A stretch of 59,692 nt of DNA from Rhizobium altiplani (lineage in GTDB: Bacteria; Pseudomonadota; Alphaproteobacteria; Rhizobiales; Rhizobiaceae): contig NZ_LNCD01000134.1 in the NCBI RefSeq assembly GCF_001542405.1, positions 1 through 59,692 on the forward strand, written 5' to 3'. Within the stretch, counting starts at the first letter, position 1, and every line of letters begins with the position of its first letter. Positions 34,899 to 43,645 of this stretch are shown here, piece by piece. A model generated the notes under the pieces. It ran no database searches and was not told where the DNA came from. It was given only the letters and a program-made list of their open reading frames with translations. Made by a program: the position numbers and the translations under genes.

Positions 34899-35843
34899 AT
34901 GAAACTAGTTGGCTTTTTCAATCGAGATGGTGGAACGTTCAGGACCACCGACATGGAAGCCTATGAAAGGCGCGCTGAGGCGATCTTCAGGGAAGCGGGT
35001 CACGATTTCGATGCAATCGTCTTTTCCGGCAAGGAGATTGTACCCGCGATGGAGCGGGCGGCCCGCTGGGGAAACATCGATGGCATCGTCGCTGGCGGTG
35101 GCGACGGGACGATATCGGCGGCAGCGTCCATAGCCTGGAGAAACGGTATTGCACTCGGCGTTGTGCCGGCCGGGACAATGAACCTTTTCGCCCGTTCCTT
35201 GCGCGTTCCACTCGATATCTGGCAAGCGCTTGAAACACTCGCCTTTGGCGAAGTCGATCGTGTGGATATCGCTAGCGCCAACGGCAGGCCGTTCATTCAC
35301 CAATTCTCGGCCGGGCTGCATGCGCGCATGGTGCGCTATCGAAATTCCTACTCGTACCGCTCCCGACTTGGAAAGATGGGGGCAAGCGCGCGGGCCGCAT
35401 TTGGTGTCGTGTTGAATCCACCCGAATTCGAGGTCGAGTTCGAAGCGGGGGGAGTTTATGAGAGGCGCCGGGTCTCCGCGGTCTCGGTTTCAAACAACCC
35501 TTTCGGCCAGAATGCCTTGCTTTATGCCGACAGCCTCACAGGTGGCGAACTAGGCTTCTATACCGCCAATCCACTAAAGCCGCTCGGCGTCGCGCGTCTG
35601 GCGATCGATCTCTTGCGAGGCAAGGTGAGGGAGAATGCGGACGTGATGATCATGCATCCGGCAGAAGTGCATCTGCACTTTCCAAAGCTGCCGTCAAAGG
35701 CGAATTGCGTGATGGATGGCGAGCTGCGTCCCCTGGAGCGAGACGTTGCATTGAAATTGCATCCAGGCGAACTCAAGGTATTGGTCCAGCAAGGACTTGC
35801 AGCGCAAGTTGACGAAGCGGAGCGGCGCGAAGTCGCTCCCTAG
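34899..35843 (+). CDS. Diacylglycerol/lipid kinase family protein
   Basis: Soluble or peripheral kinase of 314 residues with the DAGK catalytic fold. The nucleotide loop GIVAGGGDGTISAAAS is near residues 63-78, VPAGTMNLFARSL near 90-102 (usual GTGND replaced by GTMNL, as in many bacterial relatives) and CVMDGELRP near 270 (usually DGE). It phosphorylates a lipid alcohol with ATP; whether diacylglycerol, sphingosine or another lipid cannot be told. GGGAG precedes the ATG. The neighbouring GT39, GT2 and flippase-like genes also act on lipid-linked substrates. Confidence 0.88.
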   Translation: MKLVGFFNRDGGTFRTTDMEAYERRAEAIFREAGHDFDAIVFSGKEIVPAMERAARWGNIDGIVAGGGDGTISAAASIAWRNGIALGVVPAGTMNLFARSLRVPLDIWQALETLAFGEVDRVDIASANGRPFIHQFSAGLHARMVRYRNSYSYRSRLGKMGASARAAFGVVLNPPEFEVEFEAGGVYERRRVSAVSVSNNPFGQNALLYADSLTGGELGFYTANPLKPLGVARLAIDLLRGKVRENADVMIMHPAEVHLHFPKLPSKANCVMDGELRPLERDVALKLHPGELKVLVQQGLAAQVDEAERREVAP

Positions 35844-35915
35844 CAGCTCCTGCTGGTGGCGCGCATCCCAGAAATCGCTCTGGATCGGTCGGACGAGCTG
35901 AGGGGGACGCCGGAG

Positions 35916-37412
35916 CTAGCGCGGATATATCCAGGCGTAGCCGAAGAGCCGTTGATCCTCCGGTCGCCCGCCGATGTAACCGATGCTTGTGTACTTGGTC
36001 GCCACTGCGGAGTATTGCGGGCCGAGGTTCTGTTCAATCCAGTTAACCAGTACCGGCGGTAGCGCCGTTCGATCCTTGGAGGGAAGCCAAACCACCAGGA
36101 TCGGCTTCTCCGCGGTCCAATCGTAATCGATAGCCAGGTTGCCGAAGAACGTGGACATCGTTGGAACATCAGGCAACTGCACATGCATATTTCCCGACGC
36201 CGGCCAGCTGTCGGTGAGCACAAGCCCAGGACGCTTGCCTTCCTCAGCAATGATCTTGCCGGCAAACTCCTCGTAAGGCGCGTTGTAGGCCTCAGGCCGG
36301 CCGAAGAGTGACGGCGCGTGCGCGAGAACCAGACTCAGCGACGGGACGATGATCATGACCGCGAGAGGTGCGATAAAGAAGCGCCGCGCAAAATCCTGCG
36401 GTCGAATGCCTCGGGCCTGTATCTTCAGGCAAAACGCAATCGGCATCAGGAACAGGAGGGGCAGCACCCATCGGTCGCGCATGGACGTTATGCCGATGGC
36501 GAAAACCAGCACGAGAACCTGCACGCCAATCGCCAGAAATATCGTGTCGAAAAAGTGAGCCCAGATGGTCGTCGGTCGCAGACTGCGGAGGAACTTCTTG
36601 CCGAAAACGATTGCATAAACCGCAACAAGAGGCGCCATGATCACGAGCACCTGACCGAAGAACTCGGTCGGCCCCTTGATCAGTTTCGCGAGTACGCTGG
36701 CCGGCGCTTCCTGCGCCATGGTATTCAGCGTTCGGGTTGCGGCCAGGCCGATATTGTTAAGGAGCCAAAGGCCGTGCGGCGCGAAGATGAGGACCGCGAT
36801 AGCCAGTGAAAGCAAGAAGCGACGGTCGAACAGGCGCTTCTGTCCCTCTGGATGCAGAAACACTGCAATGAGCGCTGCAAACACGACGAGAGTGAAGTTG
36901 TACTTCGACAGCATGCCGAGTCCCAGCGTGACGCCGATTGCCGCGTAGGAGAACAGGGATGGGGCCTTCAGCGTTTTGATGATGCTGTAGATGAAGAGGT
37001 TTATCATCAGCATCTGGGCGACTGTATGGGTCAGGTCCCTTTGTGCCTGCCAGAAAACCTGTGGAATCGTGAACAGCGAAAGCGTCGCGATGGCAGCAAA
37101 CAGGCGATCATCGAGCACCAGTTTGGCCAGCTTGTAGTAGGTCAGGAAAAGAAGAAACAGCACCAGGTTCTTGGTTGCGGCAATCGTTGCGATCGACAAT
37201 CCGAAGCCGGATACCACCATCGCCTGCAGCCAGTTGTAGAGCGGCGGCTGGGTGTCGTAGCCGGCCACAAGCCATTGCGAGAAGAACGCCTGCTGGGACT
37301 CATCGACCCGCAGGCCGTTTGGCACGAGGAGGCGAACGACAAAGCTGACGACAAAATATGCCGCCAGCAGCAGGACAACCGCGTCCGGCTTGCGAGCCAG
37401 CAGATTACGCAT
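35916..37412 (-). CDS. GT39-family (ArnT/PMT-like) lipid-linked glycosyltransferase
   Basis: Polytopic inner-membrane glycosyltransferase of 498 residues using polyprenyl-phosphate sugar donors. ATG 37412 (MRNLLARKPDAVVLLLAAYF) has GGAAG upstream. The first periplasmic loop contains LRVDESQQAFFSQWL, where the Asp-Glu pair is the catalytic acid motif of this fold, then YDTQPPLYNWLQAM. About ten helices follow and a soluble C-terminal domain (about 380-498). Its start overlaps the GT2 stop by 8 bases, so the pair is coupled: GT2 would make the lipid-P-sugar and this enzyme transfer it outside. The acceptor is unknown; rhizobial lipid A/core galacturonosyltransferases (Rgt) share this design. 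Confidence 0.87.
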   Translation of the reverse strand: MRNLLARKPDAVVLLLAAYFVVSFVVRLLVPNGLRVDESQQAFFSQWLVAGYDTQPPLYNWLQAMVVSGFGLSIATIAATKNLVLFLLFLTYYKLAKLVLDDRLFAAIATLSLFTIPQVFWQAQRDLTHTVAQMLMINLFIYSIIKTLKAPSLFSYAAIGVTLGLGMLSKYNFTLVVFAALIAVFLHPEGQKRLFDRRFLLSLAIAVLIFAPHGLWLLNNIGLAATRTLNTMAQEAPASVLAKLIKGPTEFFGQVLVIMAPLVAVYAIVFGKKFLRSLRPTTIWAHFFDTIFLAIGVQVLVLVFAIGITSMRDRWVLPLLFLMPIAFCLKIQARGIRPQDFARRFFIAPLAVMIIVPSLSLVLAHAPSLFGRPEAYNAPYEEFAGKIIAEEGKRPGLVLTDSWPASGNMHVQLPDVPTMSTFFGNLAIDYDWTAEKPILVVWLPSKDRTALPPVLVNWIEQNLGPQYSAVATKYTSIGYIGGRPEDQRLFGYAWIYPR

Positions 37413-38421
37413 TCTCACTTCCGTCGAAGACCTGGCGGACGATGTAGTTCGGCGAGGTGTCGTCGCGATAATAGGTACGGGCAATCATCTCGGCAAGAAT
37501 GCCGGTCGTGATCAACTGCACGGAGGACAGCATGAAAACGATGCCGACCATCAGCATCGGGCGGGTGCCGATGTCGTTGCCCAAGACGAACTTGTCGACG
37601 AACAGATAGAGCATCACCAGAGCGGAGATCCCACCCAGTCCGAGGCCCAGTGAGCCGAAGAAATGGCCTGGCCGTGCCTTGTAGCGCATGAAGAACATGA
37701 CGGAAAGCAGGTCGAGGATCACGCGAAAAGTACGCGAGATGCCATACTTGGACTGCCCGTGCTGGCGGGCATGGTGGGTCACGACCATTTCGCCGATGCG
37801 CGAGCTTGGCACGACGCCGGCGACCCAGGCGGGGATGAAGCGGTGCATTTCGCCCATCAGCTTCACCTGCTTGATGATCGAGGCGCGGTAGATCTTCAGG
37901 CTGCAGCCGTAGTCGTGCAGCTTCACGCCGGTAATGCGCCCGATCAAGTAATTGGCACACCATGAGGGAATCTTGCGTAGCAGGAGACCGTCTTGGCGGT
38001 TCCTGCGCCAGCCAACCAAAAGATCGAGCTCACGCCGCTCCAGTTCGGCGACCATGGACGGAATGTCTTTCGGGTCGTTCTGCAGATCGCCATCCATTGT
38101 GGCGATCAACCGGCCGGTCGCGGCGTCGATGCCTGCCTGCATCGCGGCCGTCTGGCCGAAATTGCGCTGCAGTTCGACGATCCTCAGCGTAAGGCCCTCG
38201 CGGCCGATGTGCTTGCGCGCATTTACCAGCGTGGCATCGGTGCTGCCATCGTCGATCAGGATAAGCTCCCAGCGATCGGAGTAGCGGGCCATGGCCAAGC
38301 AGATGCGATCGACAAGCGGGCCGACGCTCTCTTCCTCGTTGAAGACAGGCACAACGAGCGACAATTCGACCGGCCGCATCGCTTCCACGAGGCCCTGACG
38401 TGGGTCTACTGTTGTCTGCAC
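37405..38421 (-). CDS. GT2 family polyprenyl-phosphate glycosyltransferase
   Basis: Cytoplasmic-face enzyme of 338 residues, DPM1/ArnC-like, which loads a sugar from a nucleotide donor onto polyprenyl phosphate. Visible motifs: LSLVVPVFNEEESVGPLVDR (about 21-40), LILIDDGSTD (about 53), TMDGDLQNDP (about 108; the metal-binding Asp-X-Asp), and DYGCSLKIYR. Two C-terminal helices (about 245-270 and 280-310) anchor it. It is the first gene of a two-gene operon with the GT39 transferase and is divergent, across 69 bases, from a flippase-like membrane protein. Confidence 0.9.
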   Translation of the reverse strand: MQTTVDPRQGLVEAMRPVELSLVVPVFNEEESVGPLVDRICLAMARYSDRWELILIDDGSTDATLVNARKHIGREGLTLRIVELQRNFGQTAAMQAGIDAATGRLIATMDGDLQNDPKDIPSMVAELERRELDLLVGWRRNRQDGLLLRKIPSWCANYLIGRITGVKLHDYGCSLKIYRASIIKQVKLMGEMHRFIPAWVAGVVPSSRIGEMVVTHHARQHGQSKYGISRTFRVILDLLSVMFFMRYKARPGHFFGSLGLGLGGISALVMLYLFVDKFVLGNDIGTRPMLMVGIVFMLSSVQLITTGILAEMIARTYYRDDTSPNYIVRQVFDGSENA

Positions 38422-38490
38422 GTTTGAATTCTCCTACAAGGCGCACGGCCAAAAGCGGCATTCGCCGCGATAGTCAGGAAAGCCTACTAT

Positions 38491-39453
38491 ATGAAGTTTC
38501 CGGTTGTTGCCAGCCGACAATCCTGGTTTATCCGCAATCGGATGACGCTGCTGACGATCGTGATCGTGGCGGCTTACGCGCTTTTCATCCAGTGGTTTTG
38601 GGGCTGGCCGGTCATTCTCGGACAATGGGCCGAGGTCGGTGCTATCCCGATTATCGCCGCTCTCGCACTTCTGACCAGCACCTACTTTCTCAGGACCTGG
38701 CGCATCTACGATTATTTTCCGAGAGAAACTGCGGGCCGCTTCAAGGTGCTTTTTCGCGTCACGCAGATTCACAATCTCCTGAATATCATGCTGCCGTTTC
38801 GAACGGGGGAGACAAGCTTTCCGGTGTTGATGCGCACCGAGTTCGGTATTCCGCTGGCGCGCGGCACGTCGGCGCTGTTCGTCATGCGCCTGCTTGATCT
38901 GCACGCCTTGCTGGCTGCCGCCGGCATAGGCTTCGCGATCGCGTCACCGCACAACATCGTTGCATGGATCGTCTGGGTGTCCTTCCTGTCACTTCCGGTA
39001 GTCGCTTTTGCTCTGAGGCGACCCTTGTTGTGGCTTGCCGGCACGATGCTGCCGGTAAAAGGGCAGAAGCTGGTGGTTGAGGTTGAGAGGGGACTTCCGG
39101 TCGATGCCGCGGCTTTCACGCGCGCCTGGGCGATGACCGTCATCAACTGGCTCGTCAAGGTTCTGGTGCTCGCCTGGGCCCTCAACCTGATGGGCGTATT
39201 GCCGATGGCAGCAAGTTTCGGCGGGGCGCTTGGCGGCGAGCTCTCCTCTGTGCTTCCGGTGCACGCGCCGGGTGGCGTCGGCACTTATCCGGCCGGGATC
39301 ACTGCCGGTGCCGTTGCCCTAGGCGCATCCAGCGAGAAGACGGCCCTTGCTGCCTTGGCGCAAGCAAGCATCAATGCGCATTTGCTGATCATCGTCTCGG
39401 CACTGACGGGCACTGCGATATCACTGCCGCTCGGCCGCAGCCGTAAGCTCTGA
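38491..39453 (+). CDS. Lysylphosphatidylglycerol synthase TM-region/flippase-like protein
   Basis: Integral membrane protein of 320 residues matching the transmembrane part of MprF and the UPF0104/AglD family; there is no aminoacyl-transferase domain, so it does not make lysyl-lipid. Family cores RVTQIHNLLNIMLPFRTGE (near 85-103) and SSVLPVHAPGGVGTYPAGIT (near 255-274) are clear. These proteins often accompany lipid-linked glycan synthesis, and this gene lies divergent from the GT2/GT39 pair, suggesting lipid translocation for that pathway (inference). AGGAAAG precedes the start. The last 33 bases overlap the ECF42 sigma gene on the other strand. Confidence 0.85.
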   Translation: MKFPVVASRQSWFIRNRMTLLTIVIVAAYALFIQWFWGWPVILGQWAEVGAIPIIAALALLTSTYFLRTWRIYDYFPRETAGRFKVLFRVTQIHNLLNIMLPFRTGETSFPVLMRTEFGIPLARGTSALFVMRLLDLHALLAAAGIGFAIASPHNIVAWIVWVSFLSLPVVAFALRRPLLWLAGTMLPVKGQKLVVEVERGLPVDAAAFTRAWAMTVINWLVKVLVLAWALNLMGVLPMAASFGGALGGELSSVLPVHAPGGVGTYPAGITAGAVALGASSEKTALAALAQASINAHLLIIVSALTGTAISLPLGRSRKL

Positions 39454-40665
39454 AATCCGTTCTCTCAGGAATGTCTGCTCTGGCGCCTGTTGACACAGCC
39501 TCAAGGCTGTCTCGTAGGCTGCAATCGCCTCGGCCTTCTGTCCCAGTTGCCTCAGAAAATCGGCACGGGCCGAATGCGCAAGATGATAGCTCTCCAATTC
39601 TCCTGCCTGCAGGATGGCGTCAACGAGCTGCAAACCTCTTTCTGCTCCCTCCACCATCGCCACGGCGACGGCCCTGTTGAGTTCGGCAATCGGCGACCGC
39701 TGGGCCGATAGCAGTAGATCATAGAAGCCGACGATGCGGCGCCAATCCGTTCTCTCAGGCGTCTCGGCTCGCGCGTGCTCCGCAGCGATGGCCGCCTGCA
39801 GCGTGTAGATACCGACCTCGCCATTCCGCAGGGCGCCGTCGAGGCGCTCGAGACCTTCGCGAATCTTTTCACGGTCCCAAAGCCCGCGATCCTGATCGGC
39901 CAGGAGAGTGAGACCTCCCTGCGAACTCCGCCTGGCGGCGCGACGCGAATCCTGAAGGAGTAGGAGCGCAAGCAGCCCCGAGACATCGGGGTGCGGCAGA
40001 AGGCGCGCGAGCAGCCGTGTCAGGCGGATGGCCTCCGAAGTGAGATCGGCTCGGACCACCTCCTCGCCGGACGAAGCGGAATATCCCTCGTTGAAGACCA
40101 GATAGATCACATGCAGTACCCGGTCGAGCCGCTCCGGCAATTCCTCGCGCTCAGGCACCTCGTAGGGAATCTTCGCTGTGCGGATCTTGTTCTTCGCGCG
40201 TACGATGCGCTGTGCCACGGTCGGGGCGGGGACCAGAAATGCGTGGGCGATCTCTTCAGTCGTAAGTCCGCATATCTCTCTAAGCGCCATCGCCATTTGC
40301 GCGTCGGCGGGTATGACTGGATGGCAGCAGGTGAAGATCAACCGGAGCATGTCATCTTCGATCAGGTCCACGTTGCCAATCTCCGTTTCATCGAAAGACC
40401 CGTACAGACTTTCCTCGATGTCCTTCGCCGACATGTCGAAACGCGACCGGCGCCTGATGTGGTCGATCGCGCGAAATCGCCCGGCGGAAACGAGCCAGCC
40501 GAATGGGTTTGCCGGAACACCATCGCGGGGCCACGTCCGAGCGGCGGCCGCAAACGCGTCGTGCAGGGCTTCTTCGGCCCTGTCGAAGTTTCCAAGGAGA
40601 CGGATGAGTGTCGCAAGCACCCGGCGAGACTGCGATCGGTAGATATCCTCGATCAGACGTTCCAA
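39421..40665 (-). CDS. ECF42-type RNA polymerase sigma factor with C-terminal TPR-like extension
   Basis: Extracytoplasmic-function sigma factor of 414 residues. Region 2 (about 10-75; RAEEALHDAFAAAARTWP) and region 4 (about 105-170; LTTEEIAHAFLVPAPTVAQR) occupy the first half. The second half (about 190-410), with RLDGALRNGEVGIYTLQAAI and AVAVAMVEGAERGLQLVDAI, is the long helical/TPR-like extension that defines group ECF42. That group has no anti-sigma factor and is typically encoded beside DGPF (YCII) proteins, exactly as here: three such genes precede it in the operon, with 3 bases between. Start is TTG 40665 with CGGAG upstream. It probably recognises the promoter before the operon. Confidence 0.92.
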   Translation of the reverse strand: MERLIEDIYRSQSRRVLATLIRLLGNFDRAEEALHDAFAAAARTWPRDGVPANPFGWLVSAGRFRAIDHIRRRSRFDMSAKDIEESLYGSFDETEIGNVDLIEDDMLRLIFTCCHPVIPADAQMAMALREICGLTTEEIAHAFLVPAPTVAQRIVRAKNKIRTAKIPYEVPEREELPERLDRVLHVIYLVFNEGYSASSGEEVVRADLTSEAIRLTRLLARLLPHPDVSGLLALLLLQDSRRAARRSSQGGLTLLADQDRGLWDREKIREGLERLDGALRNGEVGIYTLQAAIAAEHARAETPERTDWRRIVGFYDLLLSAQRSPIAELNRAVAVAMVEGAERGLQLVDAILQAGELESYHLAHSARADFLRQLGQKAEAIAAYETALRLCQQAPEQTFLRERISELTAAAERQ

Positions 40666-40668
40666 GGT

Positions 40669-41028
40669 CTACTCCGGCAATGTCAGGATCCGCACTGGGC
40701 GGATTTCCACAGCGCCAATTCGCGCACATGGAATTCCAGCGGCGATTGCCTTTGCCTCATCCATATCGGAGGCATCGATAACATACAGGCCGGCCAGATG
40801 CTCCTTCGTCTCGACGTAAGGGCCATCAGTCATGCTAAGCTCGTTGTTGCGCACCCGCAGGACGACAGCCTTATCGGGCGTTTCGAGCGCATCGGCATGA
40901 ATCAGCGTGCCCCGTTCGCGCAACCCTTCGTCGAAGCCGAAATGCGCGCGAACGACAGCTTCGGTTTCGGCAGGGGCCTGACGACCGTCGACATCGGCCG
41001 AATTGTAGATCAGGCAAACATAGCGCAT
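40669..41028 (-). CDS. DGPF/YCII domain protein (third gene of the ECF42 operon)
   Basis: Small 119-residue alpha-beta barrel protein of the YCII family. The signature is DGPY (in LSMTDGPYVETKEHLAG), a variant of DGPF, followed by YVIDASDMDEAKAIA. GGGAG precedes the ATG. It lies 3 bases before the sigma factor gene. The function of DGPF proteins linked to ECF42 is not established; they may be effectors or enzymes controlled by the sigma factor. It is the most divergent of the three paralogues here. Confidence 0.88.
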   Translation of the reverse strand: MRYVCLIYNSADVDGRQAPAETEAVVRAHFGFDEGLRERGTLIHADALETPDKAVVLRVRNNELSMTDGPYVETKEHLAGLYVIDASDMDEAKAIAAGIPCARIGAVEIRPVRILTLPE

Positions 41029-41032
41029 CGCA

Positions 41033-41392
41033 TTATCTCCCGTCTTTGATGGAATAGGCCGGCCGTATCTCGATCGAAGCGTATTTCAATATGGGGAACG
41101 TCGAGGCGATCCTCTCGGCTTCTTCCATGTCGGCGGCGTCGATCAATACGAAACCACCAAGATGTTCCTTGATTTCGGCGAAGGGACCGTCGGTTGCCGT
41201 CGTGACGCCCTGCCTCACTCGAAGAGTAACTGCAGATTCGGGCTCGTGCAGCGCAAGAGCGACTTGCAGGACACCGCAGCCATGCCAGTGATCGTCGCTT
41301 GCGATGCATTCCTGCGTGACCACATCCCACTCTTCCTGCGGGACGAGCTTGCTCTTCTCGGTGTCGAACCAGACCTGGCAGAGATATTTCAT
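41033..41392 (-). CDS. DGPF/YCII domain protein (second gene of the ECF42 operon)
   Basis: 119 residues with TDGPFAEIKEHLGGFVLIDA near residues 65-84, a canonical DGPF core. The N-terminus MKYLCQVWFDTEK closely resembles that of the next paralogue (MKYLCQVWFEPAT), so these two arose by recent tandem duplication. GAGGGAG precedes the ATG. Only 4 bases separate it from the downstream YCII gene. Confidence 0.9.
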   Translation of the reverse strand: MKYLCQVWFDTEKSKLVPQEEWDVVTQECIASDDHWHGCGVLQVALALHEPESAVTLRVRQGVTTATDGPFAEIKEHLGGFVLIDAADMEEAERIASTFPILKYASIEIRPAYSIKDGR

Positions 41393-41402
41393 GACGTCTC
41401 CC

Positions 41403-41762
41403 TCAACTATAAACCGGAATATCGTAGATCGGCCGGACTTCGATTGACCCTAGTCTTGCAAGCGGGATACCGGCCGCAACGCGAATGGCATCGTTCAGAT
41501 CTCTTGCGTCGATAAGAATGAAGCCGCCGAGTTGTTCTTTTGTTTCTGCAAAAGGGCCGTCCGTCACTGACATTTCATCTTTGCGAACGCGGACGGTCAC
41601 GGCATTCTTTGGCGATTGCAGCGCCTGCGCGGCGATCATGTGCCCGCTGGCGATCAGATCATCGTCGTAAGCGAGTGACGCTCTGTCGAGGTTCCTTTTT
41701 TCCTCCTCGGTCATGGCTTCAAGCGTCGCCGGCTCGAACCAGACCTGGCAGAGATATTTCAT
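41403..41762 (-). CDS. DGPF/YCII domain protein (first gene of the ECF42 operon)
   Basis: 119 residues with TDGPFAETKEQLGGFILIDA near residues 66-85. It is the promoter-proximal gene of the operon; AGGGAGAGCG is its ribosome site, and an ECF42-like promoter lies 32-58 bases upstream. All three YCII proteins here have the same length, yet diverge in the region after the DGPF core, so they may have different partners or substrates. Confidence 0.9.
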   Translation of the reverse strand: MKYLCQVWFEPATLEAMTEEEKRNLDRASLAYDDDLIASGHMIAAQALQSPKNAVTVRVRKDEMSVTDGPFAETKEQLGGFILIDARDLNDAIRVAAGIPLARLGSIEVRPIYDIPVYS

Positions 41763-41793
41763 CGTTCGCTCTCCCTGGCTGTCACGATCATTG

Positions 41794-41820
41794 GACGCTC
41801 AGCCTAGGGTGATTTCGACA
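41794..41820 (-). promoter_or_regulatory. Putative ECF42-dependent promoter
   Basis: On the minus strand, TGTCGA (41820-41815) and CGTC (41797-41794) are 17 bases apart and 32 bases before the first YCII start codon. From memory, ECF42 promoters carry TGTCGA at -35 and a CG(A/T)C element at -10, so the operon is probably autoregulated. Confidence 0.65.
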
Positions 41821-41909
41821 GCAAGCGAAAAAATCTTTTTGCGGAAATTTGGGTCGAAACGAGCACACTGGCTTCGACCAAGTGTCGTCAACAATATGGA
41901 GTGACGACG

Positions 41910-42134
41910 ATGGGTTTTTTCGAGATCGTGCTGGCGAACGCCATCCGCGCAAGTCGCCAACAGAACAAACAGCCCTATCAGGCTGATACGGAACTCCCAA
42001 TGATGCGGGCCACAATCGCACGCCTCGTTGCCGTCGCAGCCCTTTTTGCGGTTACGATTGTGGTGCTGGATGCCGCGGGCGAGCACTATGAGCGCCAACT
42101 TGCGACTAGCGCGGTCGCAGCCACTCGCCAATAG
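41910..42134 (+). CDS. Small membrane protein (74 aa), unknown
   Basis: ATG 41910 (MGFFEIVLANAIRASRQQNK) has GGAG eight bases upstream. One hydrophobic helix spans residues 39-56 (TIARLVAVAALFAVTIVV), with a basic N-terminal side and a polar C-terminus. The family is not recognised. It is divergent from the ECF42 operon and ends against the amn gene. It may be a small envelope protein. Confidence 0.5.
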   Translation: MGFFEIVLANAIRASRQQNKQPYQADTELPMMRATIARLVAVAALFAVTIVVLDAAGEHYERQLATSAVAATRQ

Positions 42135-42136
42135 GG

Positions 42137-42160
42137 AAACGGCCTATTGGAAGGCCGTTT
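42137..42160 (+). terminator. Hairpin after the small ORF, overlapping the amn 3' end
   Basis: AAACGGCC (42137-42144) pairs with GGCCGTTT (42153-42160). An alternative stem CCAATAGG/CCTATTGG (42128-42135 with 42143-42150) is mutually exclusive with it. Both lie at the convergent end of the small ORF and amn. Confidence 0.4.
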
Positions 42161-43640
42161 CGAAGAAGCTTCTGAGCTTGCGCGAATGCAGTGCTTCCGG
42201 CGGCATTGCTGCAAGTTTCTGGATCGCACGGATACCAATTTGCAGATGCTGGTTGACCTGCGTCCTGTAAAAGGCGGTCGCCATGCCGGGCAGCTTCAAT
42301 TCGCCATGCAACGGCTTGTCCGATACGCAGAGCAGGGTGCCGTAGGGCACGCGGAAGCGGAAGCCGTTTGCGGCGATCGTCGCCGATTCCATGTCGAGCG
42401 CGATGGCGCGAGCCTGGGACAGACGCTTGACCGGGCCGCGTTGGTCGCGCAACTCCCAGTTCCTGTTGTCGATCGTGCCGACTGTGCCGGTGCGCATGAT
42501 GCGCTTCAGCTCGAAGCCTTCGTAGCCGGTGATCTCTGCCACGGCGCCCTCCAGGGCGACCTGCACTTCCGCCAGTGCCGGGATCGGCACCCAGACAGGC
42601 AGATCGTCGTCAAGGACGTGGTCTTCGCGCATGTACGCGTGAGCAAGGACATAATCACCCAGGCGCTGGCTGTTGCGCAGGCCGGCGCAGTGGCCGAGCA
42701 TCAGCCAGGCATGCGGGCGAAGGACGGCCACGTGGTCGGTGATCGTCTTGGCATTGGATGGGCCGACGCCGATATTGATCATGGTGATCCCGGCATGCCC
42801 TTTCTTTTTCAGATGGTAGGCCGGCATCTGCGGGAGGCGCGAAAGCGTAACGTCGGTCTCGGGCTGATTGGAGCCGGCATGCGTGATGATATTGCCCGGC
42901 TCGACAAAGGCCGTGTAGCCATCTCCGCCTTCCGCCATCAGCTTGCGTGCCCAGATGCAGAATTCGTCGATGTAGAATTGGTAGTTCGTAAACAGCACGA
43001 AGTTCTGAAAATGCTGCGCGCCGGTCGCGGTGTAGTGGGCAAGACGGGCAAGCGAGTAGTCGATGCGCTGAGCCGTAAAGGCGGCAAGCGGCGAAGGTTC
43101 GCCTGGCGGTGGAATGTATTCGCCGTTGGCAATCTCGTCGTCCGTTGTGTTCAGGTCCGGCGTGTCAAACAGATCACGCATTGGAATGTCCATGAACGCC
43201 GCGGCGGATGCCTCGACATGGGCACCCTCACCGAACGCAAAGTGCAGTGGAATAGGCGTCGTCGATTCTGAAACGACGACCGGCACGTTATGATTTCTCA
43301 TCAGCAAGCCAAGCTGCTGCTTCAGATAGTGCCGAAACAGCTGCGGCCGAGTAATTGTCGTCGTGTAAATGCCGGGAGCGGTAACGTGCCCGTAGGACAG
43401 ACGAGTATCGATGTGGCCGTAACTCGTCGTCTCGATGCTCACTTGTGGGTAGAAGGCGCGATAGCGCGATGTAATTGGCGCGCCCTTGGCTAGCGTTGCG
43501 AAGCTCTCAACCAGGAAATGGGTGTTGCGTTCGTAGAGTTCTGTCAGCGCGTCGACTGCCTCGACGGGATCGTCAAAGGTTTGCGGCGCGAAAGGTGACG
43601 GAGACGAAATGTCGAGAGGGGAAGAGATTCGTTTGTTCAT
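42144..43640 (-). CDS. amn: AMP nucleosidase
   Basis: Cleaves AMP to adenine and ribose 5-phosphate, regulating adenylate pools. The 498-residue length matches bacterial Amn. A conserved N-terminal domain (about 30-190; SYGHIDTRLSYGHVTAPGIY) precedes the nucleoside-phosphorylase-like catalytic domain (about 260-480), with GVGPSNAKTITDHVAVLRPH and ALDMESATIAANGFRFRVPY, where the Met-Glu contacts ribose and the later Asp (CVSDKPLHGE) is catalytic. A TATAAT box sits only 5 bases before the ATG and there is no good ribosome site, so the mRNA may be leaderless. Confidence 0.95.
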   Translation of the reverse strand: MNKRISSPLDISSPSPFAPQTFDDPVEAVDALTELYERNTHFLVESFATLAKGAPITSRYRAFYPQVSIETTSYGHIDTRLSYGHVTAPGIYTTTITRPQLFRHYLKQQLGLLMRNHNVPVVVSESTTPIPLHFAFGEGAHVEASAAAFMDIPMRDLFDTPDLNTTDDEIANGEYIPPPGEPSPLAAFTAQRIDYSLARLAHYTATGAQHFQNFVLFTNYQFYIDEFCIWARKLMAEGGDGYTAFVEPGNIITHAGSNQPETDVTLSRLPQMPAYHLKKKGHAGITMINIGVGPSNAKTITDHVAVLRPHAWLMLGHCAGLRNSQRLGDYVLAHAYMREDHVLDDDLPVWVPIPALAEVQVALEGAVAEITGYEGFELKRIMRTGTVGTIDNRNWELRDQRGPVKRLSQARAIALDMESATIAANGFRFRVPYGTLLCVSDKPLHGELKLPGMATAFYRTQVNQHLQIGIRAIQKLAAMPPEALHSRKLRSFFETAFQ

Positions 43641-43645
43641 GCGGC

